Assembly (NCBI GenBank): GCA_964456745.1
Contig: CAYWBW010000020.1
Span: 1-38,726, forward strand
Source: CAYWBW01 sp964456745
GTDB taxonomy: Bacteria > Patescibacteriota > Gracilibacteria > GCA-2401425 > JAJOLG01
Direction of reading: 5' to 3'
DNA length: 38,726 bases
The stretch's first letter is position 1; each line of letters begins with the position of its first letter. Shown here one piece after another: positions 1 to 10,476 of this stretch. The notes under the pieces are model-generated. The model saw only the letters and a program-made list of their open reading frames with translations, ran no database searches and had not been told where the DNA came from. The translations under genes were made by a program, and so were the position numbers.

Positions 1-73
1 AATGGCTTTATTGAGCGGTTTATTTGAGGTGAGAAAAAACTGGGGTCTTTTTAGTAATACTAGTAATCATGGA

Positions 74-133
74 TACTGTAGTTCAGATAAATATAACTAC
101 TGTAGTCCAGAGTGCTAAAGCACTCTGTTGAAA
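74..133 (+). repeat. Left 60-bp inverted repeat with REP-like hairpin
   Basis: Perfect reverse complement of 753-812 over 60 bases. It contains the hairpin AGAGTGC-TAAA-GCACTCT (about 110-126) and the palindromic word ACTACTGTAGT (about 96-106). A second small hairpin (GTTGAAA ... TTTCAAC, 127-144) begins inside it and extends past its inner end. HUH transposases recognise such hairpins as single-stranded DNA. Confidence 0.9.
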
Positions 134-201
134 GAAATTTCAACACTATGATTAAATGTAGTTTGCTGATTTGGAATTTGATTTGGATATATGCATAAGT
201 T

Positions 202-657
202 TTATTGATCTATTATGTTTGGAATATTGTGTTTTATGTGGTTTGTATTTATATAATTCATAGTGCTGATTATTTGTTTATTACTGTTAATATATGTATA
301 ACTATATCATTTAGCCCATAATCTGTTTTGTCTTCAATTATTTGATAATGTTATACTAGAATTTGTATTAAATTTATAAGAACGATATCATTTTAAGTTT
401 CTTATAATATTACTTAATTCTATAGTATTACATCTTAATAATAAATGAACATGGTCATCTAATATATTTAATGATAAACTTAGATATTTTTCCTTATTAA
501 TTTTTTCAATTAAATATTTATATATTAGTTTTCTAGAATTTAGTTCTAGAAAAACAGAAGTACTAGCTCTAGCTTTATAACGAATCATTCTTTCACTAAT
601 TCTACTACCATATGTTACCCATGTTATATGAAAGATTTTTTGATTATTTTTCATCAT
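202..657 (-). CDS. Y1/HUH transposase, REP-associated (RAYT) / IS200-like
   Basis: 151-residue single-strand DNA transposase, PF01797-like, about the normal length for TnpA of IS200. The HUH motif is LDDHVHLLL with metal-binding His69 and His71. The nucleophile is probably Tyr135 in STMNYINTNHIKH. The conserved LWAKGY segment precedes it. The gene reads through three UGA codons as Gly, and one of them gives NLKGYRS, matching the LKG turn usual in this family; with the standard code it would stop at residue 89 and lose the catalytic Tyr. The start is a tandem ATG-ATG with no visible ribosome binding site. It is the only gene inside the inverted repeats. Family assignment is sure; RAYT versus IS200 subclass rests on the flanking repeats. 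Confidence 0.9.
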
Positions 658-752
658 GTAAACTACATATTTATTTATGAATTACATAATACCAATGAAT
701 TGTTAAATATACGTTAAATTACTACTAATTATCTTCTTTATTGAGAAATTAT

Positions 753-812
753 TTTCAACAGAGTGCTTTAGCACTCTGGACTACAGTAGTTATATTTATC
801 TGAACTACAGTA
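753..812 (-). repeat. Right 60-bp inverted repeat with REP-like hairpin
   Basis: Perfect reverse complement of 74-133. It contains the same GAGTGC/GCACTC hairpin (about 760-776) and continues directly into further degenerate copies of its ACTACAGTAGT word. Confidence 0.9.
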
Positions 813-920
813 CCATGCTTACTTGGATTGCAGTAGTTATGATGATCTGGATTGTAGCAGTTATGATAATCTATAGACTACATGATTGATATGACAAAAC
901 TACAGTACTTGTGATGGTTA
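778..920. repeat. Degenerate ~24-nt tandem repeat array around ACTACAGTAGT
   Basis: About six imperfect units of 22-25 nt follow each other, each carrying a version of (G)ACTACAGTA or (G)ATTGCAGTAGTTAT followed by an AT-rich spacer ending in GAT or ATCT. Two more copies lie on the left side (about 61-110). The unit is part of the 60-bp inverted repeat, so the array looks like decayed copies of its outer half, comparable to a BIME-like cluster. From here to the next gene (921-1173) I see only AT-rich sequence. Confidence 0.6.
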
Positions 921-1173
921 AATTTGTTAATCCTTAGATTTTCGGAATATAGTTACAAATTATTTATTTCAATCATCGTAATTTTAAAGATAAGCATGGA
1001 CTTATAATCAACCAATAAGCTTTTTTTGACGGAAGTGCTATTGTTCAATAAAATATATATAATGATTTCAAAAAATGCCAATAAATAATACTTTCTTATT
1101 TTTCACAATGCCATTAAATTCATTTAATAGAAAAAATATGATACAATAATCTGAAACTAAAACAAAAAACAAA

Positions 1174-1797
1174 ATGCATTTTTTTCTTTCACAAGATCAT
1201 AGACAATACGATTGCGAAAATCTCAAAAACAAATTTAAAGAAAAAGCTCTTTTACAAAAAAAACATGATCTTTCTGAAAATAAAAAGGTTTTTGTTGTTT
1301 GATATATTCAAGACCTACGAAGCAAATACCATTCTGAAGAACTAATCAAGGCGCTTGAATGATGCTTAAGTATATGAATGCAAGTAGCCCTGCTTGCTTC
1401 TGCAGAAGACAAGTTTCAAAAACCAATAGAATCTCTATATCAAAAATTCAACAATCAAATCACAATCCTTGACCAAAGCGATGAAAATGAGAAAGACATC
1501 TTAGCTCTTGCAGATACTTGTATATTTCTAAACCAAGATGATACAAAAGTATTAAGCAGCCTGTCTTATGCATGCATACCACTGTATTTGAAATCTGAAA
1601 ATTCTAATAAACTTATTAGTAATTTTAACCCTCTGTCAGAAAAGTGAAATTGATTTTTAATTGATTCATACAGTTATTGGCATATTTTTTCAACTATTGT
1701 TAAAGCTAATGAAACTTATAGATTTCCTTATGATTGGGAAAACTTAAAACAACAATGTGCTAACTCAGTTGAAATGTCTAATATTACTAATAATTAG
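1174..1797 (+). CDS. Orphan C-terminal (GT-B) domain of a GT5 glycogen/starch synthase
   Basis: 207 residues that align only with the C-terminal half of GT5 glycogen synthases. The N-terminal part (KNKFKEKALLQKKHDL) is the usual linker NK..LQ....L. Then come KVFVVGYIQDL (G[FL]VSRL strand), MQVALLASAEDKFQKPIE (the QLVLLGTGD..yE strand-helix) and ILALADTCIFLNQDD (the aDifLmPSrfEP site). The catalytic E..GL and KTGGL motifs are absent, so it is probably inactive as a transferase. The whole N-terminal acceptor domain is missing, although the start codon is clean and five UGA codons read as Gly. It may be a domain remnant kept as a binding protein. It converges on secD with a 32-bp gap. Confidence 0.68.
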
Positions 1798-1829
1798 CAA
1801 GTAACATTTTTAAAGAAAATATATGCACA

Positions 1830-3497
1830 CTATCACAAATACTTCCTATATTTAGCAGGTAATTTTGGTAAAAAAACCTGTAATACTGTTTTTGTAAAAG
1901 AAATTGCAGTAAACATTGAAATCAAAATTCATAAAGATAAATTTATAGCAAATCATCTGATCATCGATGTTCAAAACCATATCAATATCCCACAAGTAAT
2001 AAGTGAAGAAAGATTTGAATCTCTAATTGACGACCATGCTCTATCAAATCAAATAGACACTGCTGCCATTAAATTTTTTCAATCTTTTATTTCTTCTTTT
2101 ATTCTTTCAAAGATTAATATATTTGCATCAACTGCCATTCATATAGAGAGAATAATACCTGATACTCATGCAAGGGTTAACACTATTGATACTCACATTG
2201 CTCCAGAGTTCTTTAAAATAAATAAAAGTACAATTGAGTAAAGTAAAAGTGCAACAGCAGCAACAAGTCAAAGAATTCTATATTTGTATATCATATATAT
2301 CAGCAAAGCTACAAGTCACCAAGCACTTGCATTAACAGAAAGTGATAAACTTTGCGCTCATAAACTTGCCTCAACCTGATGTTGACCAGAAATTTCAACA
2401 GGTGCTCATATAGCTCAAGTATTGAGATCTGTCTTAAGAAGAACTGCTTGCTTTATTGTAAAATTTCAAGTAATTTGTGCTACTCATCATAAAATTTCTT
2501 CATTAACCATAGGTGATGAAATAAGATTTCATCAAACAAAAATTGCAACCGGTCTTCCAACATTATCTCATGTAATTTCTCAAAATAATTTTGCTCCTTC
2601 TTGATCAAATTCAATACTTACAAGTGGAGCCTGTGCTTGATTAAATACCACTGCCGCCCTTTTGAAATGAGAACCATCAAGTCATGTATTTTTCCACTTA
2701 CTAAGCACAGTTGAAATAAATATTTGCTGATAAGAAATTTTTCAATCTTCTTTTCAAATAACTTTTGTAATTGCATATCATGTTTTTGGAATTGCCAATG
2801 AATCTATATAAATTGTTCAATTAACAATTTCTGGCATAGAATCATGTACAGTTCAAATTTCTAAATCCCATATTCATTTCATCTCATCTGAAAGCTCTGT
2901 TTGCGTCTTACTTTCAGTAAAAAAATCTATCTTTCAGTCTGTAGACACCATAGCTTCTCAATAAATTTTAAAATCTGTTGCATTTTTTGCTTTAGAAAAA
3001 ACCGAATCTGCATGTTTTTTTATAAGATCTTTTTCTTTAGACCTATCTTCATTGTCATCGTCAATAAGAACTTTGAATTCAAGCTGAATTGCTTTTCAAA
3101 CAATTTCTTTTGCTTTTTCTATATCAGTAATTCAGGCTAGCTCCACGATTATATGATACTCTTCATCCATTTGTGAAACATAAATATTTGGCTCAGATAC
3201 TCAAAGACCATTAACTCTCTTTTCCAAAGTTGTTCTAACTCATTCAACTAATTCAGGAATCACAACATCATTTGTTTCATCATCATCTAAATTATATCTT
3301 TGAGCATTGCTCAAATCGACTTTATAATTAAGGTGTGTTCATCACTTTAAATCTAATCAAAGATGATAATCTTGCGAAATTAAATGTTCTTTAAATGGAA
3401 AATCTGGAAATTTTTCTAAAAAACTGACTGGTAATATAAAAATAATCATCAACACAGCTACTGCTCAAAGCAATCCAAGTTTTTCTTTAATTTCCAT
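1830..3497 (-). CDS. secD: Protein translocase subunit SecD
   Basis: 555-residue RND-type membrane protein of the Sec translocon, which uses the proton gradient to pull secreted proteins out of the membrane. Seen: an N-terminal membrane helix (about residues 6-24), a long periplasmic domain, the conserved RPVAIFVGGNLISSPMVNE strand and QITGNFT, then a C-terminal bundle with the hallmark SIGMAVDANILIFERIKEE. The invariant Gly before MAVDAN is encoded by UGA. It is the last gene of a minus-strand run (PP-loop ATPase, nrdR, secD). The 187-bp gap to nrdR is unusual for an operon and holds no other gene. No secF is adjacent, although secD and secF normally pair. A false ORF on the opposite strand (about 1798-2241) lies inside this gene. 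Confidence 0.95.
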
Positions 3498-3684
3498 TAT
3501 AATTAATTGTTAATATTTTCTTTATGTTAATTTAATTTTTGTGAAAAACAAGTCTGAACAGTTTATTTGGAGGAATTATGTTTCAAAATCTTAATTTTCA
3601 ATTTATAAAAATTAAAAATTTATAAACCAAGTCTACAGTTGTTATCTATTTATAATATATCGATATTGTTTCTGTTCTTTTTTT

Positions 3685-4140
3685 CTAATCCTTTTTCTTT
3701 CTTAAAAATCTTATTAATTCTGACTTTATTCACTGCGCATCCAGATTTCTGTACACTGAAACAAACCTTATATAAGCTACTTCATCAAGCTCCTGTAAAG
3801 CATTCATTGTATCATCTCATATTTTTTGTGATGAAATTTCTTTTCAAAGCCCACTCCATCTTTGTTCTAGCATAGTAAAAAATTCATCAATTTGTCTTTT
3901 TGAAACAGGTCTTTTTTTACAAGCAAGCTTTACTCAAATCTCAATTTTATTTCTATCATAATTTTCTTTTGTTCAATTTTTTTTATTAACCAAAAAACTT
4001 GCCATCTCTATTCTTTCAAAAGTTGTAAATCTATAATTACACGCTTCACACTCCCTTCTTCTTCGAATAGCGAGTCAGCCCTGAGTATCTCTACTCTCAA
4101 GCACTTTTAAACTTTCATTTTTACATACTGGGCAAATCAT
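3685..4140 (-). CDS. nrdR: Transcriptional repressor NrdR
   Basis: 151-residue repressor of ribonucleotide reductase genes that senses ATP/dATP. The N-terminal zinc ribbon MICPVC ... CEACNYRFTTFER is intact (Cys3, Cys6 and a second CxxC pair), with the family signature ESRD and IRRRREC between. An ATP-cone follows (KKNGTKENYDRNKIEIGVKLA...). The length is typical. The conserved Gly after ESRDTQ is UGA. It lies 36 bp downstream of the PP-loop gene on the same strand and is probably co-transcribed. No ribonucleotide reductase gene or clear NrdR box was seen in the window. Confidence 0.95.
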
Positions 4141-4176
4141 TTATTTATGATTAGTTGAACAATTTCTTAAATATAA

Positions 4177-5151
4177 CTATATCAAACTTATTATTTTTTC
4201 TTCTTCTTTTCATAAACATTGTATCTTAATTTTAATATCTTTCAAATCCTTTGCTGCCGATACTTTTTCTTGTATCCATTTAACTAAATTTACTGTTAAT
4301 TCATCGCTGCGCACTTGTCAAAATTTTAATAAAATTAGCCTCGGTCATGCAATATCAACAAAATTTATTAGCTCATAGTGATTATCTAGATTTAAAAATA
4401 ATTCACTTAAAATCTCATTATCAGACTCTCGTCTTCACATTACTCAAAAATATTTTTTATCATTAATCGTAAAAATTTTACATCTTCCATACTTAATTAT
4501 CTCTGCATCGATAGCTTTTACACTATCTTTAAATTCTTCAACAAAATCTTTTAATTTATTAGAATATTCTTTTGTTGTTAAAATACATCATCATCACGGA
4601 GTTGAAAATTTATCAATATCAAACTCCTTAATAAGTTCTAACTGAATTTTTCTAGTTTTTCATTTTATATCATACAATTTATTTCTATCAACAAATCATT
4701 TAAGTTCGTATGAAGTAGGAGACAATAGCTTAGCAGAAAGAGGCATTAAAACTTCGCATCAAGCAAGTAATCTGACTTTTTTTAAAGCTTCTTTGTTTTG
4801 TGAAAAAGGTCTTTGTCAAAATACCTCTCAACTTGCTATGATTTCAATTCACATTTCATCTGCTATTTGTTTTGCAGCCATAAACATAAATCAATGACAA
4901 TCAATACAAGGATTCATGTTTTTTCAATATCCATATCTTGGATTTTTTACTATCTCAAAATGAGGCTCTGATATATCTCTAACAATATGATCAAATCAAT
5001 AATGCACAGCTAACTGTCTGGCTTTTTTTGCTTTAAAAAAAGGTGTTTCATATGTAAGTGCGCTCACCTTTATTCATTGCTTTTCTAAAATTTTAATAGT
5101 CAAAAGACTATCTAATCATCAAGAAAATAATACAAGTGCTGTTTTATTCAT
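4177..5151 (-). CDS. PP-loop ATPase, ThiI/MnmA-like tRNA sulfurtransferase
   Basis: 324 residues. The adenylation PP-loop VLFSGGLDSLL is at residues 7-17, with both glycines as UGA, which by itself argues for Gly. A CIDCH motif (NMNPCIDCHGFMF) and the segment IASGEVFGQRPFSQ are typical of a widespread subfamily annotated as ThiI-like or tRNA-methyltransferase-like thiolation enzymes. A Gly-Gly-Gly-Cys follows later (STPGGGCIL). The expected role is ATP activation of a tRNA uridine for sulfur transfer, with the cysteines handling sulfur. The exact modified base cannot be told from sequence. It is the first gene of the nrdR-secD run, with an AT-rich upstream region and no Shine-Dalgarno. Confidence 0.8.
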
Positions 5152-5214
5152 AAATGCATATTAATAATAATAAAATACTTCAAAATATTTATTGATCAAT
5201 GACAAATAAAAGAA

Positions 5215-5326
5215 TAAGTATTTGTAATCACTCATTTATTATCCTCGATATATTAAGTAGTTACATTACGCGATCACACCTTCTCACTCAGATATGATCT
5301 GACAACTCAATAATTACAAATACTTA
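5215..5326. ncRNA. 112-nt element closed by a perfect 14-bp stem; possible structured RNA
   Basis: TAAGTATTTGTAAT (5215-5228) is perfectly complementary to ATTACAAATACTTA (5313-5326). Inside is a further hairpin, CAGAT-ATG-ATCTG (about 5290-5302), in sequence less AT-rich than its surroundings (ACGCGATCACACC). The element lies in the 320-bp gap between two divergent genes. I tested it by eye against 5S rRNA, SRP RNA, tRNA and common riboswitches and found no match. It could be a small RNA, a cis-regulatory RNA for either gene, or a DNA cruciform site. The strand is undecided. Confidence 0.4.
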
Positions 5327-5358
5327 AATTAAATCAAAATGTAATAATCCAATATTAT

Positions 5359-5376
5359 AGCACTTTTTAAAGTGCT
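5359..5376. promoter_or_regulatory. 18-bp perfect palindrome AGCACTTT-TTAAAGTGCT, possible operator
   Basis: A perfect inverted repeat about 30 bp upstream of the -10 box of the large surface-protein gene, suggesting an operator. No U-tract follows, so a terminator is less likely. Confidence 0.3.
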
Positions 5377-5404
5377 AAACATACTTATTTAAGCCGATTT
5401 GTGT

Positions 5405-5410
5405 TATAAT
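5405..5410 (+). promoter_or_regulatory. -10 box TATAAT of the surface-protein gene
   Basis: Consensus TATAAT within GTGTTATAATAATATG. No good -35 is seen at 17 bp. It implies a start of transcription near 5417, about 55 nt before the ATG at 5472 and about 22 nt before the alternative TTG at 5439. Confidence 0.4.
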
Positions 5411-5471
5411 AATATGAAAATATTAGACAAAATAAAAATTGAAAAGCTTTGATAAAATTATTGCTCACTTA

Positions 5472-8400
5472 ATGAGCAAGAAAAGGCTAATACAATCAAA
5501 AAAAGAAAAGGGATATTTAAATATTATTGCAGCTTTTGTATCAAATTTTAGAATCACAAAAAGTATATTTATATTAATTAGCACAATAAGCATATTTCTT
5601 TTATTCAATATACAAGAATTTTCAGCCAATATATTTAAACTGGATCAAAATTGTGATACTCAAGCATTAAAAGCCTTATGGGAATTTGATAACAACTCTT
5701 GAACAACTATAAACGATAAAATATGAAATTATGATTGAAAAATTATAAACAATGCAACACTTACCTGATGACATGTTTCATGAGCAATAATTCTTAATTG
5801 AGATAGTCAATTCATTGAAATTTGAAAATGATTATTAGGAAGTAAGCAATACACAATTTCTACCTGGTTTAAAACAGAAAAACTTTGAAAACAAATAATT
5901 TTTTCATCAAACAATTGATCTAATCTAAAAATTTGGCCTTTGTTTATCACAGACAGACAAACACTGTGAACAATGATTAATAATAATGAATTTACATGAT
6001 CATCTACCATAAAACTTTGAAAATGGTATCATTGAACATTTGTATACAACAAAAATTCAATTTTATTATATCTAAACTGAAAACTTGAAAAATTAACATA
6101 CTGATCATTTTCTTCTCTTTCGTCTACATGATATTTAGCATGAATCTGATGAGATGGTATTTGAAACTATTTCAAATGAAAAATAGACAATCTAGCAATT
6201 TTTAAACAATGAATTGATGAAAAATTAACAAAACATTACTTTGAGCATTGAATAATTACTAACTGCAATACAATTCAAGAGGGAGTTGGTCAATGACTAG
6301 AAAGTAGTAAAAATAAAATAAGTAGCTGATCAATTGCTATAAAAACAACAAATTACAATACTTTAAAAACTAAAACATGACAAACTGGCAGCTTACTTAA
6401 GATTAAATTTAAAACAAAGGACAAAATAAGCACAAATACAAAACAGGAAATTATATGAGAAATTGAAAGCGATCATGTTATTACAAATATAATTATCAGC
6501 ATTAATGGCAAACAAAATATTAAAGCAAATCTTATAAATTATGAAAACTGAAAATGGTTTTTTTATAAAAACCTGTATTTAAAACAATGAAAAAATGAAA
6601 TAATAGCTACAGTAACGAATTCATTATGAAATCAAAATTCAACAAAAATATGAATAATGATCAACTCAAAAATGAAAACAATAAAATCAAAAAATGTTAC
6701 AAATACTAATTCATGAGTAAGAATTACATATCCACATAATAATGACAAAATTAATTCATCTAACATCAATATAGAAGCTGAATATTATCAAAAAGACATA
6801 ATTAGATGTGATATAATTAAAAATGATAAACAAAGACAAAAATTTAGTAAAAAAAATATTAACAACAATATTCTTAATTACAACTTTGAATGATTAAAAG
6901 AATGAATCTATAAATTTAAAGTAGTATGTTTGGGTAAATCTTGAAACTATTATTATGACACTGTTGAAAACATACACATAGACAAAACAGCACCCACGCT
7001 TTCTATAGATATAAATAATTGAAATAAAATATCTCAAACAAAAAAGCTAGTATTAGATCTATCTTATAATTGAAAACAAGACCTTAATAATAAATGTAGA
7101 TACTCAGACAATGACTTCAAGCCTGAAGCCTGGCAAGAATGCTCAAAAACAAAAATCTGGAACCTAACATGATCATACTGAATTAAAGAGATAAAATACG
7201 AAGTCAAAGACGAAGCATGAAACATTTCTCAAAAAATCAATAAAATAAACTATATTAATAAAACAAAGCCCGAAGCTCTTAATTTAAATATCAGATGAAT
7301 AAACACAGTCTGACAACAGCTATTCTTAGATTATTTATATTACAGCAAAGAAAACATACCCGAAGGAAAATCTCAATACAAATGGCTAACATCTGATACT
7401 AGCACTTGAGAATTTGTAGAAATTCCATTTTACAACAAAAATAATATACTTTTAGAAAACAGTTTTAAAAATAAATGGTTAAAATTTGAAGTTATACCAA
7501 TCCCTTCAATGTGAAGTTTGAGCGGCTCCAAGGTATTTGAAAGTGATAGTATTATTATTCACTGATCATGAAGCGTAATCAGTAAACAATTTTCTAAAAA
7601 AAATTCTTATATAAACATAAGCCAAATCAATAATTGAACAACAAATACTGAAGACTATATTTCAACAATTATACTACCAGTAAAACAAAAATTAAATTTA
7701 TCTGAAAAAATTGTTAATGAAAAAATTACTACAGCACAAGTAAATGATCAAAATTCATCATTTTTAATTAAAAATGTTAGATCAAAATTTTGAATTAAAC
7801 CTTATAAATGAGATAATATAGAAAATGTAACAATTGATCTAAATACAAAAGCTAATGATTTAATTATTGCTTCTGAAAGCGCAAGTTGAAATCTTATATA
7901 TATCAATATTTCAAATAAATCAAAAATATACTCCAATTGAAAATGGGACTGAACTATAAAGCCAACAAATAGTACAAATCTATCAAAAGCATTAAGCGGT
8001 CTCACTATCTTATCAGCTATATCAATAGCTGAAAAGGATGCATTTTTACTAATTGATAAAAAAATAAAAATCACAATGTCTTGAAGTATTTGAGATCCAT
8101 ATTTTAGCTATGGCTCATGAAATGCTTGGCAACAAATTAACAATAAATGTGACAATATCAATGGCTTATGACTAAGTTTTCCAAATAATTGTTTTATAAA
8201 AACCAATAATTCTACAATAATTTGGACACACTATCTAACCAACTACTCAATACAAAAAGATTTACTCATACCAACAATAAAAAAATATACATTATCAAAA
8301 GACAATAGTTTTATTGATATACATTTTTCTGAAAAGATATTCGGCAATCTTGACCTCAATACTTGAAAATGAACTTGATCAATTAAAATTTCAAATTTTA

Positions 8401-10115
8401 ATATAGTATTAAATAATAATAGTAACACAGTATCATCAATTTCCATATCATGAGCCAAAGCTTACCCATTAGAGGATCAAACCTGAACAGGCTTTTTAAT
8501 CAGACTTAATCTTGATATTCAATGAACACCAACATGAAATGAATCATTTGAAATTATAATAAATAAAGAAGATAATATTTTTAATAGTAACTGAAACCCA
8601 AACAGTTTAAATCTTAGAACATGAGATATCCCTTTAAACATAGCACCTAGTGCAACTTGAATATATATTGATTGATCATGAATAATTTGAGAATTATTAA
8701 TTTGAAATTACACTTATTCATGACACTTTTTAGAAAAAGAGTCAAAATTTACTTGGTATAAAAGTAAAAGTAAATACTCTGAAAAATTTGAAATAATACA
8801 ATGAGAAAACTCACTTCAATATACACCAAATGAAGATGATAACTTTAAATTCATAAGTTTTGAAGTAACACCTTCTTCTAATTCATGAACTATAAAAATA
8901 TGACCAACTTTTAAAAGCACCCCAATAGGTCCAATAAAATCTCTACACCTACTTGATTATAGTAGCTCAACTTCTGCTATTATAGATATAAATTCTAGTT
9001 CTAGTTCATTTTGAAACATATGATTACAAGATTGAATAAATCAAATTAAACTTAATGATTTTCAAAAACTAAATCTTGGCAAAAACAGCAAAAGCATAGA
9101 TTCTAGGCTTCATAAAATATGAGAAAATAACATTTCATTACAAAAAGCTTTTTATAAAATTTGAGAAAAGGGTCATATAAACAAAATAGCAAAAACCATA
9201 AAAATAAATTCTTGAATTTCTTGAAAAGACATAGGTCTATATTCATCAGAAAATTTTAAAATAAATATAACTGATTGAACAAATTTTTATGGAAAAGACT
9301 CATGGGATTGAACCATTTCAGCTGCAATAGATTCAAATTGGTCAATAACTCCACCACTTGGCACATCAAATCAATGAACAATATCCATTGGAAGCGATGA
9401 ACACATTTTATTTGATAAAAAAATAAAAATTGAAATAAACTCTACATCTTGATATCCATACTATAGCTCCAACTGATCTGATTGGACAATTATATCACAA
9501 GAATGTAATGACTGAGCAGCCTCAAAACTAATATTTCCTGATATTTGTTTTATATGGGAAGATTGAAAAACCAAAATTTGGACATATCATTTTACTGATT
9601 TTGGTGTATTTAACTCATCTGGCTGAATACTAAATGTAGAAAGCAGCCTAGTTATTAACTCATGAGCAATAAGCATCTGATACCCAAATAGTCTCTCTTT
9701 TCCCGATACTAATTCTAACAGTGATGATCAAGATGTTTATATATATTCAGATGACTATTTTTGGGTGGAAGACTTAAAAGCATCTAGTTCCTGATACCAC
9801 CTTACAATGTCTGTTTGAAACATGACTGGATCAACGGGACTAATACCAGAAAGTAATATTAAAATCAAAATAAGCAGCTGAGTTACAACACTATCTTGAT
9901 CTATTATTTCACAAATATGAGTTCCATTAAGCACAGCTTCTTGATTTAACATATTTACATCAGCCTCACCAATCACTGTACTTGAAAGAAACTTAGACAG
10001 TTTGTGAAAAATTTGAAAATATTGAATTAAACCTACATTTAAAATTACAATCCCAGCATTTCAATCGCTATGATCATATATATCAGTTCTAAGCTTTGAT
10101 ATAATTGAAGATTAA
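5472..10115 (+). CDS. Giant surface protein: LamG-like, repeated modules, WxL-like C-terminus
   Basis: 1547 residues with well over 100 UGA-Gly codons and no in-frame UAA/UAG. An ATG at 5472 was chosen; a TTG at 5439 would add 11 residues. A hydrophobic stretch (about residues 35-55) after a basic region looks like an uncleaved or late signal anchor. Domains: a LamG/concanavalin-like domain at about 70-245 (YTISTWFK, GKWYHGTFVYN, LYLNGK, IDNLAIF); Ig-like region 300-600; module A at about 605-690 and again 1063-1156 (G..L...Y.Y ... W ... FEV.P); module B with two Cys at about 856-931 and 1311-1378 (DKKIKI ... PY ... W ... C ... FP..CFI); and a C-terminal WxL-like domain (SSGYHLTMSVGNMTG ... 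GKYGIKPTFKITIPA). WxL domains bind the cell wall in Gram-positives. Likely role: adhesin or surface-layer component, possibly glycan-binding. Confidence 0.82.
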
Positions 10116-10183
10116 CAATTCTCTTTTGACATTAATAATAGAATTTCTATAATTTTCTAGCTTGTTTTAGAAAATTATTTTAT

Positions 10184-10269
10184 GGGTCGGTATCAGAGCG
10201 GTCAAATGAGGCGGGCTGTAAACCCGCTGGCTCGCGCCTACGGGGGTTCGAATCCCTCCCGGCCCACCA
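10184..10269 (+). tRNA. tRNA-Tyr (anticodon GUA)
   Basis: Class II tRNA with a long variable arm. Acceptor GGGTCGG pairs with CCGGCCC; discriminator A and encoded CCA (10267-10269). Anticodon stem GCGGG/CCCGC encloses loop CTGTAAA, giving anticodon GTA at 10218-10220. The T-loop is TTCGAAT. It is followed by its own terminator. Confidence 0.95.
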
Positions 10270-10279
10270 TTGATACTAT

Positions 10280-10313
10280 CCATTAGAACTTGATTCTAGT
10301 GGTTATTTTCTTT
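10280..10313 (+). terminator. Rho-independent terminator after tRNA-Tyr
   Basis: Nine-base-pair hairpin CCATTAGAA-CTTGA-TTCTAGTGG (one G-T pair) followed by TTATTTTCTTT, ten bases past the CCA end of the tRNA. Confidence 0.7.
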
Positions 10314-10350
10314 ATAATAAGGATTTATTTAAATTAAATTCTCCTCTCCC

Positions 10351-10405
10351 CAAAAAAGACTCTAAGGATATAATAAGGTTGAACACCTATTATTAACACC
10401 TTAGA
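10351..10405 (-). terminator. Rho-independent terminator for the cheD-like transcript
   Basis: On the minus strand a long imperfect hairpin (outer stem TCTAAGG/CCTTAGA, 10361-10405, inner AT-rich stem ending AGGT/ACCT) is followed by CTTTTTTG, that is, six Us. It lies downstream of the decayed gene and ends the minus-strand run. Confidence 0.6.
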
Positions 10406-10476
10406 GCTATGACTACAGTAAAAATTATTAGAACAATTATCAACCTTTCTTCTTGGATTCAAACGGTTTTAATTAA

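Larger units (their letters stand above)
74..812. mobile_element. REPtron-like element: HUH transposase gene between perfect 60-bp inverted repeats
   Basis: Two copies of one 60-bp sequence in opposite orientation (74-133 and 753-812) enclose a single gene, a Y1/HUH transposase. Each repeat contains a short hairpin (AGAGTGC-TAAA-GCACTCT). This is the layout of RAYT genes, which sit between inverted REP sequences and act on their hairpins; classical IS200/IS605 elements have subterminal hairpins but no long terminal inverted repeats. The repeats are identical and the transposase is intact, so the unit is probably recent or still functional. No target-site duplication was identified. The alternative is an IS200-like insertion into a pre-existing inverted repeat. 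Confidence 0.72.

Noticed and set aside
1798..2241. Plus-strand open frame of about 147 codons ending in TAA at 2239, faintly like a pyruvoyl-tetrahydropterin synthase
   Set aside because: It lacks a start codon and family active-site residues, and lies entirely inside secD, whose C-terminal membrane region is well recognised on the minus strand.
5215..5326. 5S rRNA or SRP RNA, from size and closing stem
   Set aside because: None of the conserved loop sequences (such as CCGAAC for 5S or the GGAAGC core for SRP) is present.
5472..10115. Many short standard-code ORFs on both strands of the surface-protein gene
   Set aside because: All disappear into one uninterrupted reading frame with UGA as Gly; the minus-strand pieces are shadows.
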